DNA of 9,930 bases from an uncultured Megasphaera sp. (GCA_934202965.1 CAKPYN010000034.1:1-9930), one strand, 5' to 3'. Shown: positions 1-6,742, numbered from the stretch's first letter. Notes: generated by a model not told the origin, from the sequence alone. Numbers and translations are program-made.

Positions 1-69
1 TTAGAAAGTGAGGTGAGGCGGGCATTCCTCCCCGACCTAAGAGGTCGGAGTATCCTGCCCGCATTTTAG
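1..69 (+). mobile_element. Terminal hairpin of an IS200/IS605-like element (element continues left of the window)
   Basis: This GC-rich stretch forms a nested hairpin. The outer arms are GCGGGCA and TGCCCGC (about 19-25 and 57-63) and the inner arms are CCGACCT and AGGTCGG (33-39 and 43-49). The layout GGCATTCCTCC, stem, TATCCTGCC resembles the subterminal hairpins at the ends of IS200/IS605 elements, which in tnpB-bearing elements overlap the 3' end of tnpB and the omega-RNA scaffold. That family comparison is from memory, not from a search. Frame 1 on the plus strand stays open from the window edge to a TAG at 67-69, so a tnpB C-terminus could end here, though no diagnostic residues are in view. 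The homology of the adjacent larA gene stops exactly where this block begins. The alternative is some other small palindromic repeat. Confidence 0.55.
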
Positions 70-687
70 ATGAATAAATTCCGAACAATGGTTAGCTAGA
101 ACCGTTACCTTGCTGGCAACGCCAGGTAAAACAGATTTGCGGCCGCCGGACATTCCTGCAAAGAAATGTGGTTCAATAAACCCTTCTGAAATGAGTAAAT
201 CCGTATTGACAGCTACTTTATTAAGACGGCAGTCTCCGCCAGACGGTAACGTGCCCACACTAATCATGTCTTCATCCTTACGGCTGTCATGAATAACAAA
301 TTTTTCATGTTCAGCTATTTCTTTGCCATATTTAGCAACAAGTTCTTCATGCGTCGTATGACGATGCATCCCCGTTACTATTAAAATCGTAATGTCAATG
401 TCCGGATTTCCCTTGCGAAGTTCAGCCAATAACTGCGGCATAATAATGTGGCTTGGTACTGGACGTGTATGGTCACTGGAAATAATCGTGCATGTTTTTT
501 TACCTTTTGCCAGTTCGCTTAATGTAGGACTGTCAATAGGATGTGCCAACGCATCGGCTACCAATTCCGTTTCCGATTTAGGCGCTTGATATTCATGCGC
601 ATGGGATACCAAAACACCGGCTACTTGATTTTCAGGAAGTTCGAATGTGACTTGTTCTTTACCAAACGGGACAGAAAATTTTTTCAT
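37..687 (-). pseudogene. larA: Nickel-dependent lactate racemase LarA, N-terminal half only, interrupted after residue 206
   Basis: LarA interconverts D- and L-lactate using a nickel-pincer nucleotide cofactor. The fragment carries the catalytic and cofactor residues of the family: SDHTRPVP (D72, R75), GMHRHTTHEE (H108), EPHFFAGMSGGRK (H174, K184) and NHCSEFIH (H200). Starting at ATG 687, these numbers coincide with the Lactobacillus plantarum LarA numbering. A good AAGGTGG ribosome site lies 8 nt upstream, so this start is preferred to the GTG at 699. Family homology stops at His206 (codon at 70-72). The frame then runs into the hairpin block at 1-69 and meets a stop at 37-39. Family members are about 420 aa, so the C-terminal domain is missing, and the product is probably non-functional unless the remainder lies beyond an inserted element. 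Some LarA homologues act on other 2-hydroxyacids, but the neighbouring lactate-type dehydrogenase supports lactate. Confidence 0.85.
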
Positions 688-727
688 AATGTTTACCACC
701 TTTCTTACTGTTTATTTTTTATCAACA

Positions 728-756
728 TTTATATTGTGAATGTATATGTTTATTAA
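728..756 (-). promoter_or_regulatory. Putative promoter of larA
   Basis: On the minus strand, TTAATA (751-756) and TATAAA (728-733) are separated by 17 nt, placing a transcription start near 721, about 34 nt before the larA start codon. The -35 is weak (4 of 6 matches), in keeping with a promoter that needs an activator. Confidence 0.4.
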
Positions 757-778
757 TTCATAGTCATTGTGAATTAAT
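752..778. promoter_or_regulatory. Inverted repeat overlapping the larA -35 region, possible operator
   Basis: ATTAATTCA (752-760) and TGAATTAAT (770-778) are perfect 9-base arms around a 9-base spacer. The centre lies about 44 nt upstream of the inferred larA start site. The octamer ATTGTGAA occurs within it (766-773) and again at 733-740. In L. plantarum the lar genes are activated by the Crp/Fnr-type regulator LarR, so an activator site here is plausible. The region is AT-rich, which raises the chance of coincidence. Confidence 0.35.
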
Positions 779-808
779 TCGTATAACTAACTAAAATTTT
801 GTAAAGAG

Positions 809-838
809 AAAGGGTAAAGCTTTTCAGCTTTACCCTTT
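809..838 (-). terminator. Hairpin after the dehydrogenase gene, probable weak terminator
   Basis: The perfect 12-base arms AAAGGGTAAAGC (809-820) and GCTTTACCCTTT (827-838) have a 6-base loop and lie 32 bases past the dehydrogenase stop codon. On the minus strand the 3' flank is only moderately T-rich, so termination may be partial, with some read-through into larA. Confidence 0.55.
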
Positions 839-843
839 ACTCC

Positions 844-880
844 ATATCTTATTCTTCTAACGCTATATCTTATTCTTCTA
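844..880. repeat. 16-bp direct repeat with 21-bp period over the dehydrogenase stop codon
   Basis: ATATCTTATTCTTCTA occurs at 844-859 and again at 865-880. The right-hand copy contains the last codons and TAA of the dehydrogenase, so the final GAA GAA TAA codons are repeated in frame just past the stop. This looks like a small tandem duplication of 7 codons. Confidence 0.75.
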
Positions 881-2291
881 CTGGAACTTCTTCGTTGACG
901 CTGACAACTTTGCCCGGGTTCATGATGTTCTTCGGGTCCAAAGCAAGTTTAACAGCTTTCATCAATTTCAATTCTACAGGATCCGTGTAGTGAGCTAATT
1001 TAGCTGCACGTTTGTAGCCAATGCCATGTTCGCCAGAGAGACGACCGCCGAGCTGGTAAACGAGAGCATAGATTTCGTCTTGGATTTTCGGAAGAACTTC
1101 TTCCCATTTTTCCTGAGAAAGATCATCTTTCAAGATATCGATGTGAACGTTACCATCACCGCAGTGGCCAGCACAGTGCATAGCGATGTCATATTTAGCA
1201 GCCAGTTTAGAAATCTGCTGTACAGCCTGCGGAATTTCCGTCATTGGAACAACAATATCTTCCATGGAGAATACTAAGCTGCGAGCACGGTCAGCTTCGA
1301 GGTATGCTTTACGGGATTTCCAAATAACAGCCGGGTCAGCAACCAAGGAATCGATAGCTTTGTTTTCTTCTGCCAATTCAACAATTTTTTCGCACTGATC
1401 CATCAACACGTCTTCATTGTCACCGGCGATCTGAATGATGATGTAGTTGCCGATATCAGATTTTGGCAGTTTTTCATCTAAGAATACTTCAACCTGTTTG
1501 ATAGAAGCATTATCCATGAATTCTACGCAAACCGGTGTAATACCTGCGTTCATAACTTTCGGTGTTAAAGCGATAGCATCGTCGAGGTTGTCGAATACAA
1601 CCAAGAGATCCTGCTGATATTTCGGCAAAGCAACCAATTTGAGGTAAATCTTTGTGATAATGCCCAATGTACCTTCAGAACCAATGTATAAATGCATGAG
1701 CATATAGCCTGTTGCATTTTTACGGAATTTACCGCCGAGAGTAACAACTTCACCGCTCGGAGTAACAACTTCAATACCCATAACCTGGTCACGTGTTACG
1801 CCGTATTTAACAGCACGGTTGCCGCCTGCGTTGGTAGCAACGTTACCACCGATGAAGCAAGAATCCCCACTGCAGGGGTCGCCGCCGTAGAAGAGACCTT
1901 CTTTTTGAACTTCAGACTGAAGAACAGAAGTTGTAACGCCCGGTTCTGTAACACAGACCATATTCTGTTTGTCAATTTCAATAATTTTATTCATACGTTC
2001 GATTGAAATGATGACGCCACCAAATGTAGCAACAGCACCTACAGCCAGGCCTGTACCAGCAGCACGCGGTACCATTACTACGTCGTTGTCATAACATACT
2101 TTAACGACTGCTGCAACTTCTTCTGTCGTTGCCGGGAGAACAACAACCTGCGGCATTTTTACATAATGAGGATCAGTTACTTCGTCATGGGAATACGGTT
2201 CCAATTTATCAGCATCCGTATATACATATTTTTCACCAACAATTTTCTTAAATTCTTCGATCATTTCCGGGGTAACTTTACCTTTTGCCAT
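870..2291 (-). CDS. FAD-linked oxidase, D-lactate dehydrogenase / GlcD type
   Basis: This 473-aa flavoprotein probably oxidises D-lactate (or glycolate or another 2-hydroxyacid) to the 2-oxoacid. Residues about 47-222 form a PCMH-type FAD-binding domain with PRAAGTGLAVGA (75-86), the GGDPCSGDSCFIGGN segment (136-150) followed by NAGG, and GSEGTLGIIT (204-213). The C-terminal FAD-oxidase domain has HCAGHCGDGNVH (372-383) and SGEHGIG (419-425), whose His and Glu residues bind a metal in this family. Megasphaera elsdenii has a classically studied zinc-flavoprotein D-lactate dehydrogenase that passes electrons to ETF; this gene may be of that kind, but no etf genes are in the window. The start at 2291 has a GGAGG site 9 nt upstream. 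larA lies downstream on the same strand, which favours lactate as substrate. Glycolate oxidase subunit GlcD is the main alternative. Confidence 0.85.
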   Translation of the reverse strand: MAKGKVTPEMIEEFKKIVGEKYVYTDADKLEPYSHDEVTDPHYVKMPQVVVLPATTEEVAAVVKVCYDNDVVMVPRAAGTGLAVGAVATFGGVIISIERMNKIIEIDKQNMVCVTEPGVTTSVLQSEVQKEGLFYGGDPCSGDSCFIGGNVATNAGGNRAVKYGVTRDQVMGIEVVTPSGEVVTLGGKFRKNATGYMLMHLYIGSEGTLGIITKIYLKLVALPKYQQDLLVVFDNLDDAIALTPKVMNAGITPVCVEFMDNASIKQVEVFLDEKLPKSDIGNYIIIQIAGDNEDVLMDQCEKIVELAEENKAIDSLVADPAVIWKSRKAYLEADRARSLVFSMEDIVVPMTEIPQAVQQISKLAAKYDIAMHCAGHCGDGNVHIDILKDDLSQEKWEEVLPKIQDEIYALVYQLGGRLSGEHGIGYKRAAKLAHYTDPVELKLMKAVKLALDPKNIMNPGKVVSVNEEVPVEE

Positions 2292-2346
2292 AATACATAA
2301 CCTCCAAACAAAAATTAAGAATTTTAATACTGACTGACATCTATCA

Positions 2347-2369
2347 CTTTAACCGTCACCGGTTTAAAG
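2347..2369 (-). promoter_or_regulatory. Imperfect stem-loop in the dehydrogenase leader
   Basis: CTTTAACCG (2347-2355) and CGGTTTAAAG (2360-2369) pair with one bulged base around a 4-base loop, about 60-80 nt before the start codon in the untranslated leader. No T-run follows on the minus strand, so it is not a classic terminator. Its role is unknown. Confidence 0.35.
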
Positions 2370-2407
2370 ACACACCCACAATTTAGTCTTTTTCTTCCGC
2401 GCTATGG

Positions 2408-2431
2408 TGTAAACCTTTAATAGCGTTTACA
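2408..2431. promoter_or_regulatory. Inverted repeat TGTAAAC-N10-GTTTACA, possible operator
   Basis: The perfect 7-base arms at 2408-2414 and 2425-2431 lie about 50-70 nt downstream of the inferred transcription start of the dehydrogenase gene. The half-site TGTAAA recurs at the promoter (2509-2514). This is consistent with a dimeric repressor or a two-site arrangement. The regulator is not encoded in the window. Confidence 0.45.
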
Positions 2432-2485
2432 GAAAAGCTTTTAGATTAATACTACATATCGTTTAGCTTTCCTTTTTCGAGTATT

Positions 2486-2514
2486 ATTATACCCTATTCC
2501 TTCTTAAGTGTAAA
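2486..2514 (-). promoter_or_regulatory. Strong sigma-70-type promoter of the dehydrogenase gene
   Basis: On the minus strand TTTACA (2509-2514) and TATAAT (2486-2491) are separated by exactly 17 nt, with a perfect -10. Transcription would start near 2479, leaving a leader of about 190 nt before ATG 2291. That is long enough to hold regulatory structure. Confidence 0.7.
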
Positions 2515-2526
2515 TTACAATTACAC
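2508..2526. promoter_or_regulatory. Inverted repeat overlapping the -35 of the dehydrogenase promoter
   Basis: GTGTAA (2508-2513) and TTACAC (2521-2526) form 6-base arms around 7 bases and cover the -35 element. A protein bound here would block or replace RNA polymerase contacts. The arms share the TGTAA half-site with the repeat at 2408-2431. Confidence 0.4.
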
Positions 2527-2761
2527 ATTTTAGGCATATATCTTTCGTATCATACATAGTTATGATATTACATTAGCTCATAGTAACGATTTATTTTTAT
2601 TAATCACATACTAAATATATAAAATTTTTAATATTGTTATTTTTTTCTCATTCTATTATGCTTTTTAGTAATCTATAGTAATTCCATTTTGTGATTTATC
2701 TTCTTTCTTGTACTTAACACCCGTTATTATTTCAATCATATGTATTTCTTTTGGTTCATAT
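2527..2761. other. AT-rich intergenic stretch without a supported gene
   Basis: It lies between the dehydrogenase promoter and the proC terminator and is very AT-rich. It contains one inverted repeat, TATCATA (2548-2554) and TATGATA (2561-2567) with a 6-base spacer, which could be a further upstream site for the dehydrogenase promoter or chance. Short open frames here lack convincing ribosome sites. I see no RNA gene. Confidence 0.5.
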
Positions 2762-2799
2762 AAAAAAGACAGAGAAGAACCATTTTTTCTCTGTCTTTT
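2762..2799 (-). terminator. Rho-independent terminator of proC
   Basis: The 13-base arms AAAAGACAGAGAA (2764-2776) and TTCTCTGTCTTTT (2787-2799) pair around a 10-base loop. On the minus strand the stem runs into a T6 tract (2762-2767). It lies 31 bases past the proC stop codon. Confidence 0.85.
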
Positions 2800-2830
2800 C
2801 CATTTTATAGAATGTATGCTATGTCTATTA

Positions 2831-3631
2831 TTACATATGCTTATTTTTTTCAGCAGAAGCAATCACTGCTTCAGTAACGGCCGAACGAAATCCTCTTTGT
2901 TCCAATGTCCTAACAGCTTCTATGGTTGTACCGCTTGGTGAACATACATCATCTTTTAATTTTCCCGGATGTTCACCCGTTTCTAAAATCATCTTGGCTG
3001 CACCCAGTACGGTCTGCGCTGCAAATGTATATGCCAAGGGACGCGGCATACCTTCTAGAACCGCGCCGTCAGCCAATGCTTCAATAAACATATATACATA
3101 TGCCGGCCCGCTGCCGCTAAGACCGCAAACAGCATCTATAAACCGTTCATCCAATAATTCTGCTTTGCCAAAACTATTAAAAATAGCTAAGACATCTTGT
3201 GTTTCTTCTTTAGATACCAAATCATTAACAGAAACAGAAGCCATGCCTTCGCCTACCATCGACGGTGTGTTCGGCATAATGCGTACTAATTTGGTTTTAG
3301 ATGGCAAATACGCTGCCAGTTGCTTCATCGTCAGACCGGCAGCAATTGAAATAACAACTTTTTCACTCGTCACATGATCTTTTATATCAGCTAACGCTGT
3401 CGGCATAACATACGGTTTAACAGCCATAATTAATCCTTGCGATTTTTCAGCTAATTCTACGGCTGTATCTACGACTGTCGCACCTAGTTCTGCTGCCAAC
3501 GTTGCCGCTTTTTCTTTATGAATATTATATACATATATATGGCTCGGTTCAATAAGTCCGGATGCTGCTAATCCCTTAGCTATCGCCTTTCCCATATTTC
3601 CCGTTCCGCATATACCAATTGTTTTAAACAT
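2831..3631 (-). CDS. proC: Pyrroline-5-carboxylate reductase ProC
   Basis: ProC catalyses the last step of proline synthesis, the NAD(P)H-dependent reduction of 1-pyrroline-5-carboxylate in the cytoplasm. The N-terminal Rossmann fold begins with GICGTGNMG (residues 6-14), followed by MAVKPYVMP and then RIMPNTPSMVGEGM (117-130). The C-terminal dimerisation and active-site domain has GLSGSGPAYVYMFIEALADG and the family signature VCSPSGTTIEAV (229-240). With ATG 3631 the protein is 266 aa, normal for the family. This start has GGAGG 10 nt upstream. The GTG at 3640 would sit almost on top of the ribosome site and is rejected. The gene follows the aminotransferase gene by 81 bp on the same strand with no clear promoter between them, so the two are probably co-transcribed. 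It ends at a strong terminator. Confidence 0.95.
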   Translation of the reverse strand: MFKTIGICGTGNMGKAIAKGLAASGLIEPSHIYVYNIHKEKAATLAAELGATVVDTAVELAEKSQGLIMAVKPYVMPTALADIKDHVTSEKVVISIAAGLTMKQLAAYLPSKTKLVRIMPNTPSMVGEGMASVSVNDLVSKEETQDVLAIFNSFGKAELLDERFIDAVCGLSGSGPAYVYMFIEALADGAVLEGMPRPLAYTFAAQTVLGAAKMILETGEHPGKLKDDVCSPSGTTIEAVRTLEQRGFRSAVTEAVIASAEKNKHM

Positions 3632-3655
3632 ACCTTGCACTCCTCCTTAGCATAA

Positions 3656-3685
3656 GAAGCCGGTATGCTATCATATACCGGCTTC
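3656..3685 (-). promoter_or_regulatory. Perfect 11-bp hairpin between the aminotransferase gene and proC
   Basis: GAAGCCGGTAT (3656-3666) and ATACCGGCTTC (3675-3685) pair around 8 bases. The hairpin lies 28 bases past the aminotransferase stop and about 8 bases before the proC ribosome site. No T-run follows on the minus strand, so it is more likely an mRNA-stability or processing element, or a partial attenuator, than an efficient terminator. Confidence 0.55.
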
Positions 3686-3712
3686 CTTGTCTTCTTTGTA
3701 TTTTATATTCTA

Positions 3713-4966
3713 TTACTGTTTGGCACCGACTGTTTCAATGGCTGCTTTAATCTTAGCCGCTAACCCGGTAATTTTTGATTTAGAAACAGAGCATACAGCT
3801 AACCGAATCCCATTGCTGAGCGGTACAAGGAAAATGTTTTCCTTTTCCATGAAATCACAAACTTTCTGAGCCCCTTCCATAGGAATAGTAATAAAGAAGC
3901 CCGAAAGATATGGTAAATATTTTAAGCCACATGCCGAAGCTTCTTTCATGAAAATATCAGCACGTTCTTTAATAAGTTTAAAATATTTAGCCCGTTCTGC
4001 ATCCAATTCAGCAACTTTAGCCGGATCTTTGCAGATATTTGCCATAGCTTTCATGGCAGCACTATTGGAGTTTGACCATGTAGCACGGCTTGTATACTGG
4101 TTGATAGCTACAAATTCATTAGCCACATCTTCATTGGCCGTAACACAAATCATAGCACCCATACGCTGTCCATACATCGTAAAGCCTTTACTGCAAGTAT
4201 ATGAAACGACAACTAAAATATTATCTGGAAGATTGCCGAATTTTTTAAAGAATTTACGGCATTCTTGTTTTTCGCCACTATAATCCAAATAAGCTACATC
4301 GGATACGAAAATAATATTTTTATCTTTTCCTTTAACAACCTGTTTTAAGAAATCCAGTACATGATCCCAATCAGAATCTGATAAAGCAAACCCTGTCGGA
4401 TTATTAGCCGGCGAATTCATAATAATAACTGTATTATATTGTTTATCAACGAGAGCCTGTACATTTTCTTTGAAACTTTCTAAATTAAACGTGCCTTGTT
4501 CAGTTAATAAGGAAAATTCACGAAGCGTACGGCCATTATCTTTGCACATAGAACCATATGCACCCCAATGATAATCGCTCGTAAGAATTTCATCGCCCCA
4601 TTCAGAATAGTTGTGAATAACATGGTGCAGTACACCAGAACCGCCTGATGTAGCACAAGCACGAATATAGCCATCTGGACGAGATTCACCAAAGCACTGA
4701 TCAATAGCAGCATTCAAGTAGTCAGGATAGCCTTGAATCGGCGCATAGGCAACGATTTCTTTCGGCGTCAATTCTTTATATGCTTTTTGGACGACATCCA
4801 GCATAACTAAATCGCCGTTTTCATCCAACAAAGAACCAACTGTACCATTAATAACTTTATCATTTCCTAATTTTTCAGCTAATGCTACAGCACGATTGTT
4901 CGCACCAAAAATCTTATCTTCAGCAAATTTACCCTTAGCTTGCGGTGCAGCTATGCTCATTACCAT
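3713..4966 (-). CDS. Class I/II PLP-dependent aminotransferase
   Basis: This 417-aa fold-type I aminotransferase transfers an amino group between an amino acid and a 2-oxoacid using pyridoxal phosphate. Visible family features are TSGGSG (106-111, phosphate-binding turn), NSPANNPTG (184-192), SDVAYLDYS (222-230), which carries the Asp and Tyr that contact PLP, SYTCSKGFTMYGQRMG with K260 as the Schiff-base lysine and R268 nearby, and GIRLA with R388 as the likely substrate-carboxylate arginine. The start at 4966 is chosen because AAGGGAG lies about 9 nt upstream and the promoter at 4999-5027 would begin transcription near 4992. The in-frame ATG at 4999 would therefore not be in the transcript. 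Substrate specificity (aspartate, aromatic or branched) cannot be read from sequence alone. proC follows, and an amino acid permease diverges from it, so the setting is amino acid metabolism. Confidence 0.85.
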   Translation of the reverse strand: MVMSIAAPQAKGKFAEDKIFGANNRAVALAEKLGNDKVINGTVGSLLDENGDLVMLDVVQKAYKELTPKEIVAYAPIQGYPDYLNAAIDQCFGESRPDGYIRACATSGGSGVLHHVIHNYSEWGDEILTSDYHWGAYGSMCKDNGRTLREFSLLTEQGTFNLESFKENVQALVDKQYNTVIIMNSPANNPTGFALSDSDWDHVLDFLKQVVKGKDKNIIFVSDVAYLDYSGEKQECRKFFKKFGNLPDNILVVVSYTCSKGFTMYGQRMGAMICVTANEDVANEFVAINQYTSRATWSNSNSAAMKAMANICKDPAKVAELDAERAKYFKLIKERADIFMKEASACGLKYLPYLSGFFITIPMEGAQKVCDFMEKENIFLVPLSNGIRLAVCSVSKSKITGLAAKIKAAIETVGAKQ

Positions 4967-4998
4967 GAAAATCAACTCCCTTTTATTTTTACTTCTCA

Positions 4999-5027
4999 TT
5001 TATACCACAATCAACGCTATCTGACAA
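4999..5027 (-). promoter_or_regulatory. Promoter of the aminotransferase-proC unit
   Basis: On the minus strand TTGTCA (5022-5027) and TATAAA (4999-5004) are 17 nt apart, and TG at the extended -10 position precedes TATAAA. The inferred start near 4992 gives a leader of about 26 nt. A (GT)6 tract (complement of 5027-5038) abuts the -35 on its upstream side. Confidence 0.7.
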
Positions 5028-5178
5028 CACACACACACCTGTTTCTATCATGTATTCAAAATACAATTATATTTACCATTTATAATGTGCTATTTTTTGT
5101 GCTATTTTTATAAACTTATAAATACATGTATACAGAAGGGTTAAGTCAAAATATTTTTATTTTTATTTTATAAATTTA
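5028..5178. other. Divergent intergenic region with short repeats
   Basis: This very AT-rich stretch lies between the divergent aminotransferase and permease promoters. It holds a perfect inverted repeat TGTATT-caa-AATACA (5051-5065) and a tandem pair of the 12-mer TGTGCTATTTTT (5086-5097 and 5098-5109). Either could bind a regulator shared by both directions, but no known operator consensus is recognisable. Confidence 0.45.
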
Positions 5179-5207
5179 TTGATATTGTTTTGTTTTTATA
5201 GTAAACT
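5179..5207 (+). promoter_or_regulatory. Putative promoter of the amino acid permease
   Basis: TTGATA (5179-5184) and TAAACT (5202-5207) are separated by 17 nt. The -10 matches the consensus at 4 of 6 positions. The inferred start near 5214 gives a leader of about 65 nt before ATG 5280. Confidence 0.45.
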
Positions 5208-5279
5208 AAATTGAACATTACAATAAGTATAAAAAAGGGGGGCATTATTTTTCATTATTTATCTAAAGGAGTGAATTAT

Positions 5280-6659
5280 ATGTCATTTTTTAGTACGAAA
5301 TCTATTGCACAGCTTCAAGCAGATGCAGAAAATTCAAATCTTAGTAAAAATCTAAGTGCATTAGATCTAACTTTTTTGGGTGTTGGCGGCATTATCGGAG
5401 CCGGCATCTTTGTATTAACCGGAATCGCCGCTGCTAAGTACGCCGGTCCGGCAATTTCCATCTCTTTTGCGCTAGCTGGAATCTTATGCGTTCTTGTGGG
5501 ATTAGCCTATAGTGAATTTGCATCTATGATTCCGTCATCAGGCAGTGTATATTCGTATGCTTTCGCTTCTCTTGGCGAAGGTATGGCTTTTCTCACAGGA
5601 TGGTCTTTGCTCTTAGGGTATACAGTTACAGGAAGTGCCGTCGCTGTCGGCTTTTCCGGATATTTAGCAGGCATCTGTAAATCGTATGGATACATCATTC
5701 CGGAATTTTTGCTAAAAACACCAGCCGAAGGGGGCATCATCAACCTTCCAGCAGTTATCATTATTTTATTACTTGCGTTAATTTTAATCAGAGGAACTAA
5801 ACAAAGTGCTAAACTCAATACTATACTAGTTTTTATTACCTTAGCTGCGATTATTTCTTTTATTTGTATTGCCGCACCTCATGTTGATGTTTCCAATTTC
5901 GAATCTTTTACTCCTTTTGGTGTACAAGGAATACTGAGTGGTACGGCCATCGTTTTCTTCTCCTACATGGGGTTTGATGCCGTTGCTACTTCAGCAGAAG
6001 AATGTAAGAAACCAGAACACGATCTGCCAATCGGTATCATTTTCTCCGTATTTATTTGTATGTGTTTGTATATTTTAATGGCTCTTTCTTTGACAGGTGC
6101 CATCAATTATACCCAGTTGAATACACCAGAACCAGTTGCGTATGCACTGCGTATTCTTAATTGGCCAAGTGTTGCCAACCTTGTTGCAGTTGGTGCCATT
6201 GCCGGTATCATTACAACATTAATCGTCTATCTTTTTGGGCAAGCCCGTATTTTCTTTGCCGTTTCTCGCGATGGCTTACTGCCTGCAAAAATCGGTAAAA
6301 TTCATGCGAAATACCATACTCCGTATTTAGTAACGATCATCGGTTCTATTATTATCGCCATCATTGCCGGTTTCGTACCACTGATGCATATCGTTGAATT
6401 ATCTAATACAGGTGTCCTTGCGGTCTTCCTCCTCAATTTTATTGGTCTTTGGAAAATGCGCAAAAATCATCCGGAACTTCCTCGTAAATTCCATTGCCCC
6501 TGCTTACCTGTAATTGCCACTATTGGTATCATCGTCTGCGGTTATTTGATTTATGCTTTATCTACTTTAACACATGTTCTTTTCGTAGCTTGGATTCTCT
6601 TAGGATTTATTATCTATCAAATTTATGGCCGCAAACACAGCATCATTACACATCAGTAA
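5280..6659 (+). CDS. APC-superfamily amino acid permease (cationic amino acid transporter-like)
   Basis: This 459-aa inner-membrane secondary transporter imports or exchanges an amino acid. About 12 hydrophobic segments can be picked out along its length, typical of the APC fold. Family landmarks are GVGGIIGAGIF (34-44) in helix 1, the unwound substrate-binding segment; SEFASMIPSSGSVYSYAF (78-95); FFSYMGFDAVATSAEE (226-241) in helix 6; and GQARIFFAVSRDGLLP (320-335). The overall pattern resembles the CAT/YfnA branch, but the substrate cannot be read from sequence. The start at ATG 5280 has AAAGGAG 8 nt upstream. An earlier in-frame TTG at 5211 precedes the likely transcription start and has no ribosome site, so it is rejected. 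The gene is transcribed alone, divergent from the aminotransferase-proC unit, and ends at a strong terminator. Confidence 0.85.
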   Translation: MSFFSTKSIAQLQADAENSNLSKNLSALDLTFLGVGGIIGAGIFVLTGIAAAKYAGPAISISFALAGILCVLVGLAYSEFASMIPSSGSVYSYAFASLGEGMAFLTGWSLLLGYTVTGSAVAVGFSGYLAGICKSYGYIIPEFLLKTPAEGGIINLPAVIIILLLALILIRGTKQSAKLNTILVFITLAAIISFICIAAPHVDVSNFESFTPFGVQGILSGTAIVFFSYMGFDAVATSAEECKKPEHDLPIGIIFSVFICMCLYILMALSLTGAINYTQLNTPEPVAYALRILNWPSVANLVAVGAIAGIITTLIVYLFGQARIFFAVSRDGLLPAKIGKIHAKYHTPYLVTIIGSIIIAIIAGFVPLMHIVELSNTGVLAVFLLNFIGLWKMRKNHPELPRKFHCPCLPVIATIGIIVCGYLIYALSTLTHVLFVAWILLGFIIYQIYGRKHSIITHQ

Positions 6660-6706
6660 AATATTTTTATGCAAATATATAATGGGTTGTAACATAATAC
6701 CCCATC

Positions 6707-6742
6707 AAAAAAACGGATTCAGATAACTGAATCCGTTTTTTT
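6707..6742 (+). terminator. Strong bidirectional terminator after the permease
   Basis: AAAAAAACGGATTCAG (6707-6722) and CTGAATCCGTTTTTTT (6727-6742) pair perfectly over 16 bases with a 4-base loop. The stem has a T7 tail on the plus strand and, by symmetry, a T7 tail on the minus strand. It ends the permease transcript and would also end minus-strand transcription coming from 6961. Confidence 0.92.

Noticed and set aside
688..699. GTG at 699 as an earlier larA start
   Set aside because: It overlaps the AAGGTGG ribosome site. ATG 687 has proper spacing and gives exact LarA residue numbering.
2665..2739. 24-codon minus-strand frame beginning MIEIITGVKYKKEDK
   Set aside because: It lies past the proC terminator, has only a weak AAGA upstream and no visible promoter, and resembles nothing I recognise. 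It is most likely chance in AT-rich DNA.
2708..2941. Plus-strand open frame of 77 codons
   Set aside because: It runs antisense through the proC terminator and into the end of proC and lacks a ribosome site, so it is a shadow frame.
3632..3640. GTG at 3640 as the proC start
   Set aside because: The AAGGAGG ends one base before it, which is too close. ATG 3631 has 10-nt spacing and begins the Rossmann fold normally.
4967..4999. ATG at 4999 as the aminotransferase start
   Set aside because: It lies within the promoter -10 and upstream of the inferred transcription start. The ribosome site sits between it and ATG 4966.
5211..5279. TTG at 5211 as the permease start
   Set aside because: It has no ribosome site and lies at or before the likely transcription start. 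The added residues are not typical of the family.
6682..6705. ATGGG and CCCAT inverted repeat after the permease stop
   Set aside because: The arms are only 5 bases with a 14-base loop, next to a far stronger terminator. It is probably chance.
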